64,000 bases of DNA from Dictyobacter aurantiacus (lineage in GTDB: Bacteria > Chloroflexota > Ktedonobacteria > Ktedonobacterales > Ktedonobacteraceae): NCBI RefSeq assembly GCF_003967515.1, contig NZ_BIFQ01000001.1, forward strand, positions 2,418,001-2,482,000, given 5' to 3'. Below are positions 26,601 through 34,584 of the stretch, one piece after another (position 1 is the stretch's first letter; the number at the start of each line of letters is the position of its first letter). The notes under the pieces are model-generated. The model saw nothing but the letters and a program-made list of their open reading frames with translations, did not search any database and was not told the DNA's origin. A program made the translations under genes and the position numbers.

Positions 26601-28246
26601 AGTGGCCGGCAGCATTTACCACGGTGCTGCATAACTACGTCACCGGCCTGGATGCCAGCCGGCTGAGCGAGCCCACCGTTACGGGCCTGCTGTGCCAGCT
26701 CCAGCAGCGCGGCGCATCCGAGGAGTCCGGCATCAGCGCCGAGATCGCGCTCTATGTCAACGGCTGGCTCTACATCGAGAAGCTATTGAGCGAGCCAGAA
26801 GATAGCAAGCGCTGGGTGCGCCTGGCCAGGTCACGGCTGGGTCAGATGCTGGGATTGCAGCCGGAGGCGCGTGGCGCCCTGGCCGATGTGCTCTGGCCTA
26901 TCCTGGTTCGCCATCTTAACAGCGAGATGGACCTGACACGCGTGCTCGATAATCTCGGCCCGGTTCTGACCGGCACCACGCTGGAAGCAGAGGCGGAGAC
27001 CGAGACCGGCACGGCCCTGCTCTTGAATATGGCTACCCACATGGCCGCCTACCATCAGCAGCAGCCGGACATAAGGCGGCTGGTCCCCTATCTCAAGGTC
27101 GCGCTGGAACAGGCACAGGAAACGCTCTATCCCAAAAACGAGGCCTTCCTGTTGACGTTCTTTCAGACGCTGTGCGGAGATCTGAGCGCCGAAGAATATG
27201 AGCAGCTCAACAGGCAGAGCGAGCTGTGGCCGCTCGATTATAAAGAGGTCTGGCAGACCTACATACAGCAGCAGCGTAATAAAAATACCGCCAGGGTACT
27301 GGCTGCGTTCAAGAAAGCGGTGCAGAACGAGGATGTTGAAGTGATCACGCAGGCTTACCAGCAGGTGCTTAAAGAGGTGGCCTATCCGGGTACCCACGTC
27401 AATCAGCAAGAGCGGGACATCGCCTTGCTGGCGGGCGATATCGTCAGCGCCTATAAGCTGGTGGATCAGGGGGCGCTGTTCCAGGCGCACCAGGGGGTGC
27501 TGCAGTCACCCTATAAAGATCGTATCAGGTATACGCCAGAGATCGAGCATGCCATCGCCAATCTACCCGAGGTGCCGCAGCCAAAGGCGAAGACAACGCG
27601 CCCATTACTGAAGCACCGCAATTCACAGATGCTCACCAAGATAGCTACGCAGCCCAACGCCGAGATCCTCAAGGCCCTGGAGCAGTCCGTACAGGAGACC
27701 AATGCCCGCACCACCATCGGCACCGTGCAATCCAAATCTATCATGCTGGATCAGCTGAACAAAATTCATGCCTTTAAGCGCCTCTACATTGGCTACCGGC
27801 TGAGTATCCTGGATACCCAGATCAAGAACTCACCCTGGAACAGCAAGGAGAGATCGTACTATAAGAAGGAAAAGAAAGAGCTGCAGGAGGTCCAGCGGCA
27901 GAACGATCAGTTTCTCAGGCGCAAAGCTCTCGATGATCTGATCGATAACGTCTTTATTAATTCAGGCATCGAGTCCAGAATCAAGCAGGGCCAGTGTGGC
28001 ATCGAGGAGTTCCTGCTTGAGCAGCGTGTGCTGGAGCAGTTCCGGTCCTTCCAACCGGACGATTACGTGGCGCTGGTCAAGATGCATAACTTCACTGAGA
28101 CGGATGTGAAGCAGGTGCTGCGCATCTTCCGGCGGCGCGAGCGCTTCGCCGAGCGTCTGCTCAAAGAGCGCTACGACCTGGATAGTTGGCTGGAGGAGCG
28201 TAAGAAGCTCTATCAGGATCAGATCCAGATCGAGGTCCGCTGGTAG
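23681..28246 (+). CDS. Very large GAP1-like protein (GTPase-associated protein 1 family)
   Basis: 1521 residues. The first ~150 residues resemble the GAP1 N-terminal domain of predicted GTPase-centred systems: LWYTWSTRGFGGPGFQIRAA, LLAHARY, VLLHKCYCPPDDMNASSNFFSHM. A helical middle of more than 1000 residues follows with repeated Trp-rich units (WWQIKGESIFQAIHQG, WWNAYGKHGAEELNRL, WWQHQGAETALTIRRC) about 110-150 residues apart. The C-terminal ~170 residues are highly charged and coiled-coil-like. In known systems GAP1 sits beside a small GTPase and other GAP genes; none is adjacent here, so it is either an orphan or works with distant genes. There is no membrane helix. Family assignment is by pattern, not by search. 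Confidence 0.6.
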   Translation: MKTESEQLWYTWSTRGFGGPGFQIRAASPGFLEGSNSVVPENGRIQALLAHARYVPPANTKDSGDIPPQHLPVSLAFIKVKQEFVLLHKCYCPPDDMNASSNFFSHMITDLPEVSSPAGPIAFTAREAIATWGSSFWKTKDELPETQIELLPVTFPSLQEPGTRVTIEHEKMRGGTLDRDDLKKLKREYLEFILRAFLMRQPGQRIYVAASPEQVAYLLWGLTHCLPRTLEGMRDLTFTTYERLEMERVSPFYGLKDEVDYPVITGTCWAGSTTSDLPAMYYQDQGVNGFALNCYSGRSTPLMPDGVLARFVLFAVDCLLDENNHTYRELTEILKQAEREQCQDLTHFMRVYISYQETLSQNDVQELINIIKHRLDNIVDEEKMLLADLERLRRPNVQSSILQWIARNRSWWENTCRQDLVSFFACLDKYAHYPLPSNIQHVIDTLYATMSELGMRVAEQVNQALSSDHTDYMYFWMDMLELTAPLHQSPHIWLALVQNMTAEDLGVPVFQRWWQIKGESIFQAIHQGLKLPVDENLVTPLTPFGKNVVDKILVAIQGEDRWSIDNWQEKLIKITSPRQDPAVWIYLFEHIVTRPFDPIYWEWWNAYGKHGAEELNRLGRQNSNVADRLYQLGELIISNIVQIITQEDPLKGMQSSPNWPTWSLWNEMFSTLIALADTEIGACRTWLDLWGNLWPYVFTPIYEQWWQHQGAETALTIRRCAEKHPQSEVAQNVADFIFESILPLTYDLVDLLLEQTEEAAQRSARNNLFIVLRVLLNALPAHHQEVVWLNADNNGGLLEYLTQTIQTSVDEIYPWEIHRTLLETWAQVAALGTHPALYAWLNVSWGTIGRLLADKQLPDSWHHMAIDSVLLKPVTLEAPQLKNLLQSDQSWQAFQHVLQHDIASAETAPLALTFFHHLVEIDDPHKGRVLGSLLLAARALPDVVQELLQLARLTSEETATFLEQDGHEMLQLQEWPAAFTTVLHNYVTGLDASRLSEPTVTGLLCQLQQRGASEESGISAEIALYVNGWLYIEKLLSEPEDSKRWVRLARSRLGQMLGLQPEARGALADVLWPILVRHLNSEMDLTRVLDNLGPVLTGTTLEAEAETETGTALLLNMATHMAAYHQQQPDIRRLVPYLKVALEQAQETLYPKNEAFLLTFFQTLCGDLSAEEYEQLNRQSELWPLDYKEVWQTYIQQQRNKNTARVLAAFKKAVQNEDVEVITQAYQQVLKEVAYPGTHVNQQERDIALLAGDIVSAYKLVDQGALFQAHQGVLQSPYKDRIRYTPEIEHAIANLPEVPQPKAKTTRPLLKHRNSQMLTKIATQPNAEILKALEQSVQETNARTTIGTVQSKSIMLDQLNKIHAFKRLYIGYRLSILDTQIKNSPWNSKERSYYKKEKKELQEVQRQNDQFLRRKALDDLIDNVFINSGIESRIKQGQCGIEEFLLEQRVLEQFRSFQPDDYVALVKMHNFTETDVKQVLRIFRRRERFAERLLKERYDLDSWLEERKKLYQDQIQIEVRW

Positions 28247-28255
28247 TCAGGAAGG

Positions 28256-28280
28256 AAAAAGGGATCGCATGGCGATCCTA
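28256..28280 (-). terminator. Hairpin between convergent genes
   Basis: GGATCGC / GCGATCC stem with ATG loop (28262-28278); on the minus strand it is followed by CCTTTTTCC. It touches the MBL-hydrolase stop codon. Confidence 0.65.
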
Positions 28281-29147
28281 TCTTCCCGCATCCGTGACTG
28301 CCGGTGCCTCAAAGGTATAGGTATCGCCGCGCTTGAGGTAATGGACCCGGTTGGCCAGGCCGGCCTTCTCCACCTCAGCCTGGAAATCCGAGAGCGATGA
28401 GGTAAAGACCGAATAGTCATTGTAGTGAACGGGGATCGCGGTCCGTGGTTTGACCAGTTCAATCATCTTCACCCCCTGCCCGGCATCCATCGTCAACATA
28501 ACCTTGAGCAACCTGGTTCCTCCCAGGTGCAGGAGAGCGATGTCGATATCGTGGTAGCGCTTAGGGATCTCGCGCAATCTTTTATGCATCAAGGTGTCGC
28601 CGGTAATATACATGCGCAGGGCTTTATGGCCGGGGACCTCGAACTCAAGCATACTCCCCATGACCGGCGGCAGGAGCGGATTGAGCGGTCCCGGTCCATG
28701 CTTGCCGGGCATGGCGGTAATGTTCAGGCGCTGCTCCCCTTTCTCCAGCGTCAGGGTCTGCCAGGTGTCCAGTGGATAGAGGCGGTAGAAGTGCATCTTC
28801 TTCCTCAATGCGTCCGCCGCCTTCGGCGTGGTGGTAATCGGGGTCCCCTTATCAAGGTCGCGCGCCACCCCGCGATCAAAGTGATCTTCGTGCAGATGCG
28901 AGAGCAGCACCATATCCAGCGGAGGCAGTTCAGCCAGATCGATGGCAGGATTGTGCAGGCGCGTCGCCTTCATGCCATAGCCCAGGTGTACATGGTCGCC
29001 GCGATGCAAGAAATTAGGATCGGTCAGAATGGTAAAGCCGGCGTAGCGCAATAGGATGGTCGCATTGCCAATAAAGAAGATTGTGCCCTGGCCGGTCTGC
29101 GTCTTTTCTGCCGTCCCCGGTAGCACTACGGTATGCCTGAAATCCAT
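28278..29147 (-). CDS. MBL-fold metal-dependent hydrolase
   Basis: 289 residues with AAGAGG six bases before ATG 29147. It has the metallo-beta-lactamase fold: GNATILLRYAGFTILTDPNF near residue 27, metal site LLSHLHEDHFD near 80 (H-x-H-x-D-H), a third His in MPGKHGPGP, Asp in YITGDTLMHKR near 182, and a final His in AIPVHYNDYSVF. This subgroup (YtkL/UlaG/lipid hydrolase-like) acts on phosphodiester or lactone bonds; the substrate is undefined. It is a single gene, convergent with the GAP1-like gene. Confidence 0.88.
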   Translation of the reverse strand: MDFRHTVVLPGTAEKTQTGQGTIFFIGNATILLRYAGFTILTDPNFLHRGDHVHLGYGMKATRLHNPAIDLAELPPLDMVLLSHLHEDHFDRGVARDLDKGTPITTTPKAADALRKKMHFYRLYPLDTWQTLTLEKGEQRLNITAMPGKHGPGPLNPLLPPVMGSMLEFEVPGHKALRMYITGDTLMHKRLREIPKRYHDIDIALLHLGGTRLLKVMLTMDAGQGVKMIELVKPRTAIPVHYNDYSVFTSSLSDFQAEVEKAGLANRVHYLKRGDTYTFEAPAVTDAGR

Positions 29148-29410
29148 AAGAGGCCTCTTTCTTTGCTATTCATGTCGTCCTGGTGAGAAACCGTACCTAC
29201 CATCGACACGTGTCATAATACCTGCTGGTAACAGCAACAAGAAATATCCAGCGTGGGTTCGGGCCTGGTGCCCATGGGGCAAAGAATATGACGCGCGCAT
29301 TGATGCATATGCAAGAGATTAGAAAATATGAAAATATTGTATACTACACAGTATGATGGTCAATATATATAGTTGTGCTAAAATGACAGATAATTCAAGT
29401 GTAAGAGGTT

Positions 29411-31171
29411 ATGATGCCACATATTGATGCCACGATGATTCAGATCTCGGCGCTGTTTGAGGGCATTCCAGATGGCGTCATTATTGAGGATGTTGAAGGA
29501 AAGATTCAACGTCTCAATCCGGCTGCCCTTGCGCTCTTCGAGCTGGCTACTGAAGAGGAATGTCGGGACATGCCCTTTCAGCAGTTTATGGATCGCTATC
29601 AGCCGCGTGACGCGGAATTGTACCCGGCCTACGGCGCCGGATCCTATACGACCATGGGTCAGAAACAGGCATCATCAGCATCCAGGCACAGCGCCATCCT
29701 CATGTTGCCATCCAATAGCCATGTCTGTGTCGATATCACCTCGACGCCGCTGAACGATAATCAGCAGCGGCCACTTGGCGTGCTGCACCTGTTTCATGAT
29801 ATGAGCGCGTTATACCAATCCAAACTTGAGAGCCAGCGCGCCAATAAAGCCATCTTCACCTTAATCAAGGCTATCTCGCATATTCATGATTCTATATATA
29901 CCGCCTCCCCTGATGAGGATGTATTGCAGACACCTTCCATGGACGCGATTTGTCAGCAGCTAACCGATCTAATCAGCCAGCTCTTAAAGACCCAGGCGGT
30001 CCTGCTGGTTTCATTTAAGAAGACCCCCGAACGGAGGCTGCATTATATAGCCATCAGTGGGCTGCCGGAGCAGCAGGTGCAGATACGCAAACAGGCAAAT
30101 GGACATTATCCGCTCTCGAAATTTCTGCCACCGGAAGAGATTACAGAGCTGGAACGGCAGCAGATCGTCTGTGTCGAGCGAACCAATCAGCGGAGCCCGT
30201 TTCCTATTACCAGCACCGCATCGACGCAGTTTATGTGGATACCACTGGTCATTCAGAACCAGGTTGCCGGGGTACTCATTATCGGTCGAGTCGATCCCTG
30301 TACAGAAGAAGAAATGGCGCTGGTCAAAGCAGTGGCGACGCTGACGACGCTGCTCACCGAATGCGTCAAGCTATTTGCCCGCTTTAAAGATCCCCGCATG
30401 GAAGGCATGGTATTGAAAGAGACCAACGCGATCATCAACGAGTTTTTGAACCTGGCCAGCCATGAGTTCCGTACGCCCCTGACGGTGACCATGGGCAACA
30501 TTCAGCTGGCGCTGCGACGGCTGGAGAAGCTGCGCCGTGAGATGGCGGGCCAATCAGAGGAGCTAAGTCGCGGCATCGAGCGGGTGCTCAATCCGCTGGA
30601 ATATGCCTCACAGAGTACGCGGGTCCACGAACGCATGATCGGCAATATCATCGATGACTCGCGGCTGCAGACGCATAAACTGGAACTGCACTTCTCACGT
30701 ACTGATCTGCGCGAGCTGGTGGCCGAGGTGGTCCGCACGTATCAACGCCGCCATCCCGATCAACAGATTGAGCTAGAGCTAGATCCGTCAAGCGAGCCGA
30801 TAGAGGTGGTGGTGGACGCGAATCGCGTTAAGCAGGTGACGCATATCTATCTCACCAACGCCATTCAATTTTCGCCCGAGGGGCAGCCAATCACCGTCAA
30901 AGTGGAGGAGGGCGTGCAGGATGCATATGTCTATGTGCATGACAATGGACCAGGCATCGCGCCCGAGGACCAGAAGCTGATATGGGAGCGCTTCTACCGG
31001 GCCAGGGGGACCGCGCTACAGAATGAGCTGGACCTGAGCCTGGGACTGAGCCTCTATCTGTGCAAGGCGTTAATCCAGCTGCATCATGGTGAGGTCGGCG
31101 TGAAGAGCAGTCCGGGCCAGGGAGAAACGTTCTGGTTTACGCTCCCCCTGTCCTCGACCAGCTCATCCTAA
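29411..31171 (+). CDS. PAS-GAF sensor histidine kinase
   Basis: 586 residues, soluble. PAS domain about 10-135 (LFEGIPDGVIIEDVEGKIQR), GAF-like domain about 175-320 (QFMWIPLVIQNQVAGVLIIG), HisKA with phospho-acceptor H351 (NLASHEFRTPLTVT), HATPase with N box VKQVTHIYLTNAIQFSPEG, G1 box VHDNGPGIAPEDQ and G2 GLSLGLSLYLCKALI. No membrane helix, so the signal is likely cytoplasmic (redox, light or ligand). No response regulator is adjacent; the single-domain receiver at 20894 is the nearest in the window. It is convergent with the M20 peptidase, 18 bp apart. Confidence 0.93.
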   Translation: MMPHIDATMIQISALFEGIPDGVIIEDVEGKIQRLNPAALALFELATEEECRDMPFQQFMDRYQPRDAELYPAYGAGSYTTMGQKQASSASRHSAILMLPSNSHVCVDITSTPLNDNQQRPLGVLHLFHDMSALYQSKLESQRANKAIFTLIKAISHIHDSIYTASPDEDVLQTPSMDAICQQLTDLISQLLKTQAVLLVSFKKTPERRLHYIAISGLPEQQVQIRKQANGHYPLSKFLPPEEITELERQQIVCVERTNQRSPFPITSTASTQFMWIPLVIQNQVAGVLIIGRVDPCTEEEMALVKAVATLTTLLTECVKLFARFKDPRMEGMVLKETNAIINEFLNLASHEFRTPLTVTMGNIQLALRRLEKLRREMAGQSEELSRGIERVLNPLEYASQSTRVHERMIGNIIDDSRLQTHKLELHFSRTDLRELVAEVVRTYQRRHPDQQIELELDPSSEPIEVVVDANRVKQVTHIYLTNAIQFSPEGQPITVKVEEGVQDAYVYVHDNGPGIAPEDQKLIWERFYRARGTALQNELDLSLGLSLYLCKALIQLHHGEVGVKSSPGQGETFWFTLPLSSTSSS

Positions 31172-31189
31172 CCATGGCCTGCTAACAGG

Positions 31190-32404
31190 CTAACGCTGCA
31201 GAGCTCCACCGGACGCAATCAGGCCCGCCAGCAGGGCCGTACGCTGTGGAATGGGATCCAGCAGCACATATTCTTCCGTGGTATGCGCGCCGCCGCCGAT
31301 CGCGCCCAGCCCATCAACTGAGGGGCATCCCGCGATGGCCGTGTTGCAGCAGTCGGAGGCACCACCCCGCGTCTCAGGATCAAACGGCACATTGAGGATC
31401 TGTTCAGAGATGAGCTGGACCTGTTGCGCCAGGGCCAGGCTCTGCTCGGTCGCCACCATCGGCGGCATTGAACTGGGGGCGGGCGTCAGGGTTAGCGCCA
31501 CACCCTCGATCAGCTGCTGCCGCAACAGCTCGTGCCAGCGCGCCTCGGCCGCGCGTCGATCCTCAGGATGCAGGAAGCGCAGATCAAAAACGATCTCGGC
31601 GTGATCTGAGACGATGTTGGCGCGTGATCCTCCCTTGATGGGACCCGCGTTGATGGTCATGCCGTCACGCATCCCCATCAGGCCCTGCGCCTGCACGATC
31701 TGGTGCGCCAGCTCAACCACGGCATTGCGGCCGCGCTCCGGACTGCTGCCTGCGTGGGCGGCCAGACCCGTGGCGCGCAGACGATAGTGCGCGCATCCCT
31801 TGCGCCGCGTGACTACGTTGCCGATGGAGCGCGCCCCCTCCAGTCCCAGCACAAAGGGACGCTCCAGGGCCAGCTCACGGATCAACCCGACGTGGTAGCG
31901 CGTCGAGATCTCTTCATCGGACACCGAGAGAAAGGTAATCTTGGAAAAGTCCTGGTAGCCGCGCCGGCGTAGATGTTCCAGCGCATAGATGCCCTGCAGC
32001 AGGCCGGCCTTCATATCAACGGTACCGGGCGCATAGAATCGCTCGCGCTCCAGCCGCGTATGCGCGCCAGCCGAGCCAACCGGATGCACGGTATCGTGAT
32101 GCCCGATCAACATCCACTTTGGGCCAGCGGGATTCGCGCCCTGCAGCGTGCCCACCACAGCGTTGCCGCATGGATGCTCCACAATTGAGGCACGCATCCC
32201 TACCTGCCGCAGCAGGCCCGCCAGTTGCTCCGCCATGGCGTTCAAGCCGTCCACATCCTCCGAAGGAGAATCGATCGCGCACAGCCGCTGCAGATCCTGC
32301 ACAAAGCGCGGCATCGCCTCCTCCAGATAGACCACCCCATCCCTCACCAACGCCTGTACCGCATCATCCATAACAATGTTCTGCTCTTCTTCCGGATTCG
32401 ACAT
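31190..32404 (-). CDS. M20-family metallopeptidase
   Basis: 404 residues. Zinc-dependent exopeptidase or deacylase of the ArgE/carboxypeptidase G2 group. Metal ligands and catalytic residues are visible: LIGHHDTVHP (His103 region, Asp104), GTVDMKAG (bridging Asp130), VSDEEISTRY (catalytic Glu164, ligand Glu165) and GGASDCCNTA. The lid/dimerisation domain is near 200-310 (AHAGSSPERGRNAVVELAHQ). No signal peptide. The substrate (N-acyl amino acid or glutamyl peptide) is not determined. It is a single gene. Confidence 0.9.
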   Translation of the reverse strand: MSNPEEEQNIVMDDAVQALVRDGVVYLEEAMPRFVQDLQRLCAIDSPSEDVDGLNAMAEQLAGLLRQVGMRASIVEHPCGNAVVGTLQGANPAGPKWMLIGHHDTVHPVGSAGAHTRLERERFYAPGTVDMKAGLLQGIYALEHLRRRGYQDFSKITFLSVSDEEISTRYHVGLIRELALERPFVLGLEGARSIGNVVTRRKGCAHYRLRATGLAAHAGSSPERGRNAVVELAHQIVQAQGLMGMRDGMTINAGPIKGGSRANIVSDHAEIVFDLRFLHPEDRRAAEARWHELLRQQLIEGVALTLTPAPSSMPPMVATEQSLALAQQVQLISEQILNVPFDPETRGGASDCCNTAIAGCPSVDGLGAIGGGAHTTEEYVLLDPIPQRTALLAGLIASGGALQR

Positions 32405-32773
32405 ATATGCAACCCTCTATTCCCCTCACAAAGACAAAGGTAACAAGAAAAACGAAAATGCTTCCGCGCATTTACACGCCCGGGTCACGCCGATCATTGT
32501 TGATATTTACATTTTATACGCAAAAAAATGCCAGGATAGATGCGTGATGGGAGCAGAAATCAGAGCAAGCGGAATAATCATTTAAGCGCAAAATGTTTTT
32601 ATATTTAGAAATAACATCATGTTTCAACAAACAAAATCATCATACAGCTCATCTGTAAATCGCTTTGAGCAGCAGGCAATCCATCATTAGTGCGTTACTC
32701 GCAGGTTTGCTATCATCAGCGATTCGCAATTTGCGAACAGGCACATTTGTAATCATGAGAAGGTGACTTTATT
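32405..32773. other. Gene-free AT-rich intergenic stretch
   Basis: Divergent region between the M20 peptidase and yceI-like genes. It contains short ORFs without ribosome sites and a small GC island (ACGCCCGGGTCACGCC) reminiscent of part of the inverted repeat at 22329. No RNA gene or clear promoter was recognised. Confidence 0.4.
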
Positions 32774-33301
32774 ATGTCATGGGAAATAGATCGTTTTCAT
32801 AGTGTGGCTGAATTTGCTGTTCAACATCTGGGCATCGCCACAGTACGAGGAAAATTTACCGACGTAACCGGCACAATCGAGACGGACCCACACTCTCCAG
32901 AGCATTCCTCAGTAAAAGCGCAGATCATGGTCAACAGTATAGATACCAGTGCCCCACAACGGGACGTTCATCTACGTACCGCCGATTTCTTTGATGCCAT
33001 CAAATATCCAACCATTACATTTAACAGTACCCAGATAAGGCATGTAGATAGCAATCGCTTTATTATTACGGGCAACCTATCCATGCATGGGGTGACACAC
33101 CAGGTGCAGCTGCGCACGATCTATAATGGCGCCACGCAGGATCATTTAACCAATGCCTGGCGTATCGGCCTGCGGGCCATTACTAAGATCGATCGGCGCG
33201 ATTATGACATGACCTACAAAGTAACGAATAATGCAGGGATAGCCCTGGCGGGCAACGAGATACAGATAGAACTGGGCGTAGAGGCCATCTGGGCAGGTTA
33301 A
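32774..33301 (+). CDS. YceI-family lipocalin-like protein
   Basis: 175 residues from ATG 32774 with GAGAAGGTGA upstream. Hallmarks: MSWEIDRFHSVAEFAVQHLG at the start, VRGKFTDVTGTIETD, VKAQIMVNSIDTS, HLRTADFFDAIKYPTITFNS and ITGNLSMHGVTHQV. The YceI barrel binds isoprenoid-type lipids. There is no signal peptide, so it is a cytoplasmic variant, common in Gram-positive-like lineages. A GGAT-loop hairpin starts three bases after the stop. Confidence 0.93.
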   Translation: MSWEIDRFHSVAEFAVQHLGIATVRGKFTDVTGTIETDPHSPEHSSVKAQIMVNSIDTSAPQRDVHLRTADFFDAIKYPTITFNSTQIRHVDSNRFIITGNLSMHGVTHQVQLRTIYNGATQDHLTNAWRIGLRAITKIDRRDYDMTYKVTNNAGIALAGNEIQIELGVEAIWAG

Positions 33302-33304
33302 AAG

Positions 33305-33356
33305 TTTGAGATGGTACAGCGGGTATGCGGATGCGTACCCGCTGTACCATCTTAAA
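33305..33356 (+). repeat. 52-bp hairpin with GGAT loop after yceI-like gene
   Basis: 24-bp arms (two G-T pairs) around GGAT, inner ATGC-GGAT-GCGT. The loop is the same as in copies C and D, but no GC module adjoins it. A-run on the 3' side rather than T-run. The rest of 33357-33805 is AT-rich with no gene. Confidence 0.65.
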
Positions 33357-33805
33357 AACAGAGAACACAATCGGGTAGAACTGGCTGCAAGAGCCTGTCA
33401 AACGGGATGAGTATATAACCAATTGCAGTGTTTATCTAATTCGGTACTCTGCGTAATAGTTCACTCGACATTAAAATAATATAAAGATCAGCACAATTCG
33501 AAACGCTTTATATAGCCTGGTATTCTTTTTGCCCGAAAAGCTGTACGATAAAAATGATCGAAAAACACCGCAAAAGCCTCTACAGTTCATGACCATTTTG
33601 TGCTGGGCATGTGCTTATCAACATCGCTATATAATTATTATTTTATTAGGAGTAAAGATTGAAATTAGACATACAAATTTAAATGAAGTGTATGTATTCG
33701 ATTCTCGTAGATGAACCGTTTCATATAAAGTGGTCAATAAGCGATCACAAACAAATTTTATTAATGTATAACTATATAGTCCAAGGATGGAGGACGTAAA
33801 CCTCA

Positions 33806-34336
33806 ATGAAAAGATTGAGTTTAGTTGGCGGAGCCCTTTTAACAGCATTGCTTGCCTGTCTTTTTCTTGCGCCATTCAGCGCTTCTGCCCATGCCCAGGC
33901 TAATGCTACCCAAAGCGGTTCGGTAACCCAGGCGGTTACAGGAACGGCCGCCAATGGGGCCACATTCAATGGTGCTTATACAATTACACACTTTGTCTCT
34001 CAGAATGGACAGCTCCTCGGCGTTGGTACCCTCAGTGGAACCCTCACCAATGCGGCTGGCCAGGTACTGGGAACGGTAACCAACGCCCCGGTTCAGGTAC
34101 CAGTCACCTCAGCTACGGGTACATGTCCGGTTCTGCATCTTGACCTTGGCCCCTTAAACCTGAATCTGCTTGGTCTTAACGTAAACCTTAATCAGGTTGT
34201 ACTGAATATCACAGCGCAGTCCGGCGCGGGCAACCTGCTTGGCAACCTGCTGTGTGCGGTTACCCACCTGCTTGACGGTGGTGCTCCGTTAACAAGTATT
34301 ACCAATCTCTTGAATCAGATCCTGGGTCTTCTATAG
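33806..34336 (+). CDS. Secreted protein of unknown function
   Basis: 176 residues. Clear signal peptide (MKRLSLVGGALLTALLACLF, cleavage near SASAHAQA). The mature protein is rich in Ala, Thr, Asn, Gly and Leu with repeating GTLSGTLTNAAGQVLGTVTN, then a hydrophobic LHLDLGPLNLNLLGLNVNLN segment and two Cys (near 110 and 152) that could form a disulphide. No family recognised beyond similar exported proteins in spore-forming or mycelial bacteria. It is a single gene followed by a long palindrome. Confidence 0.75.
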   Translation: MKRLSLVGGALLTALLACLFLAPFSASAHAQANATQSGSVTQAVTGTAANGATFNGAYTITHFVSQNGQLLGVGTLSGTLTNAAGQVLGTVTNAPVQVPVTSATGTCPVLHLDLGPLNLNLLGLNVNLNQVVLNITAQSGAGNLLGNLLCAVTHLLDGGAPLTSITNLLNQILGLL

Positions 34337-34365
34337 CCAGCAAGACGCAGTGATCCATCACAGGA

Positions 34366-34433
34366 CACAAACCAATCATGGCAGAGCGCATAATAGCTAT
34401 CGCTATTATGCGCTCTGCCATGATTGGTTTGTG
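34366..34433. repeat. 68-bp perfect palindrome
   Basis: 32-bp perfect arms around TATC, outer edge CACAAACCAATC / GATTGGTTTGTG, 30 bp after the secreted-protein stop. No adjoining GC module. Confidence 0.75.
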
Positions 34434-34584
34434 GCATAACAAATATTGCTGGCTCCTATGTTGCATCCTGATTGTAATAGGTTATCTACATGATTTATTG
34501 ACTTATCTGCCAGTATCAAATAAACTAAGCAACAGATATTGCGTGGGCCTTTTTGTTCTCCACCGCAACACAATATGCTAGCTC

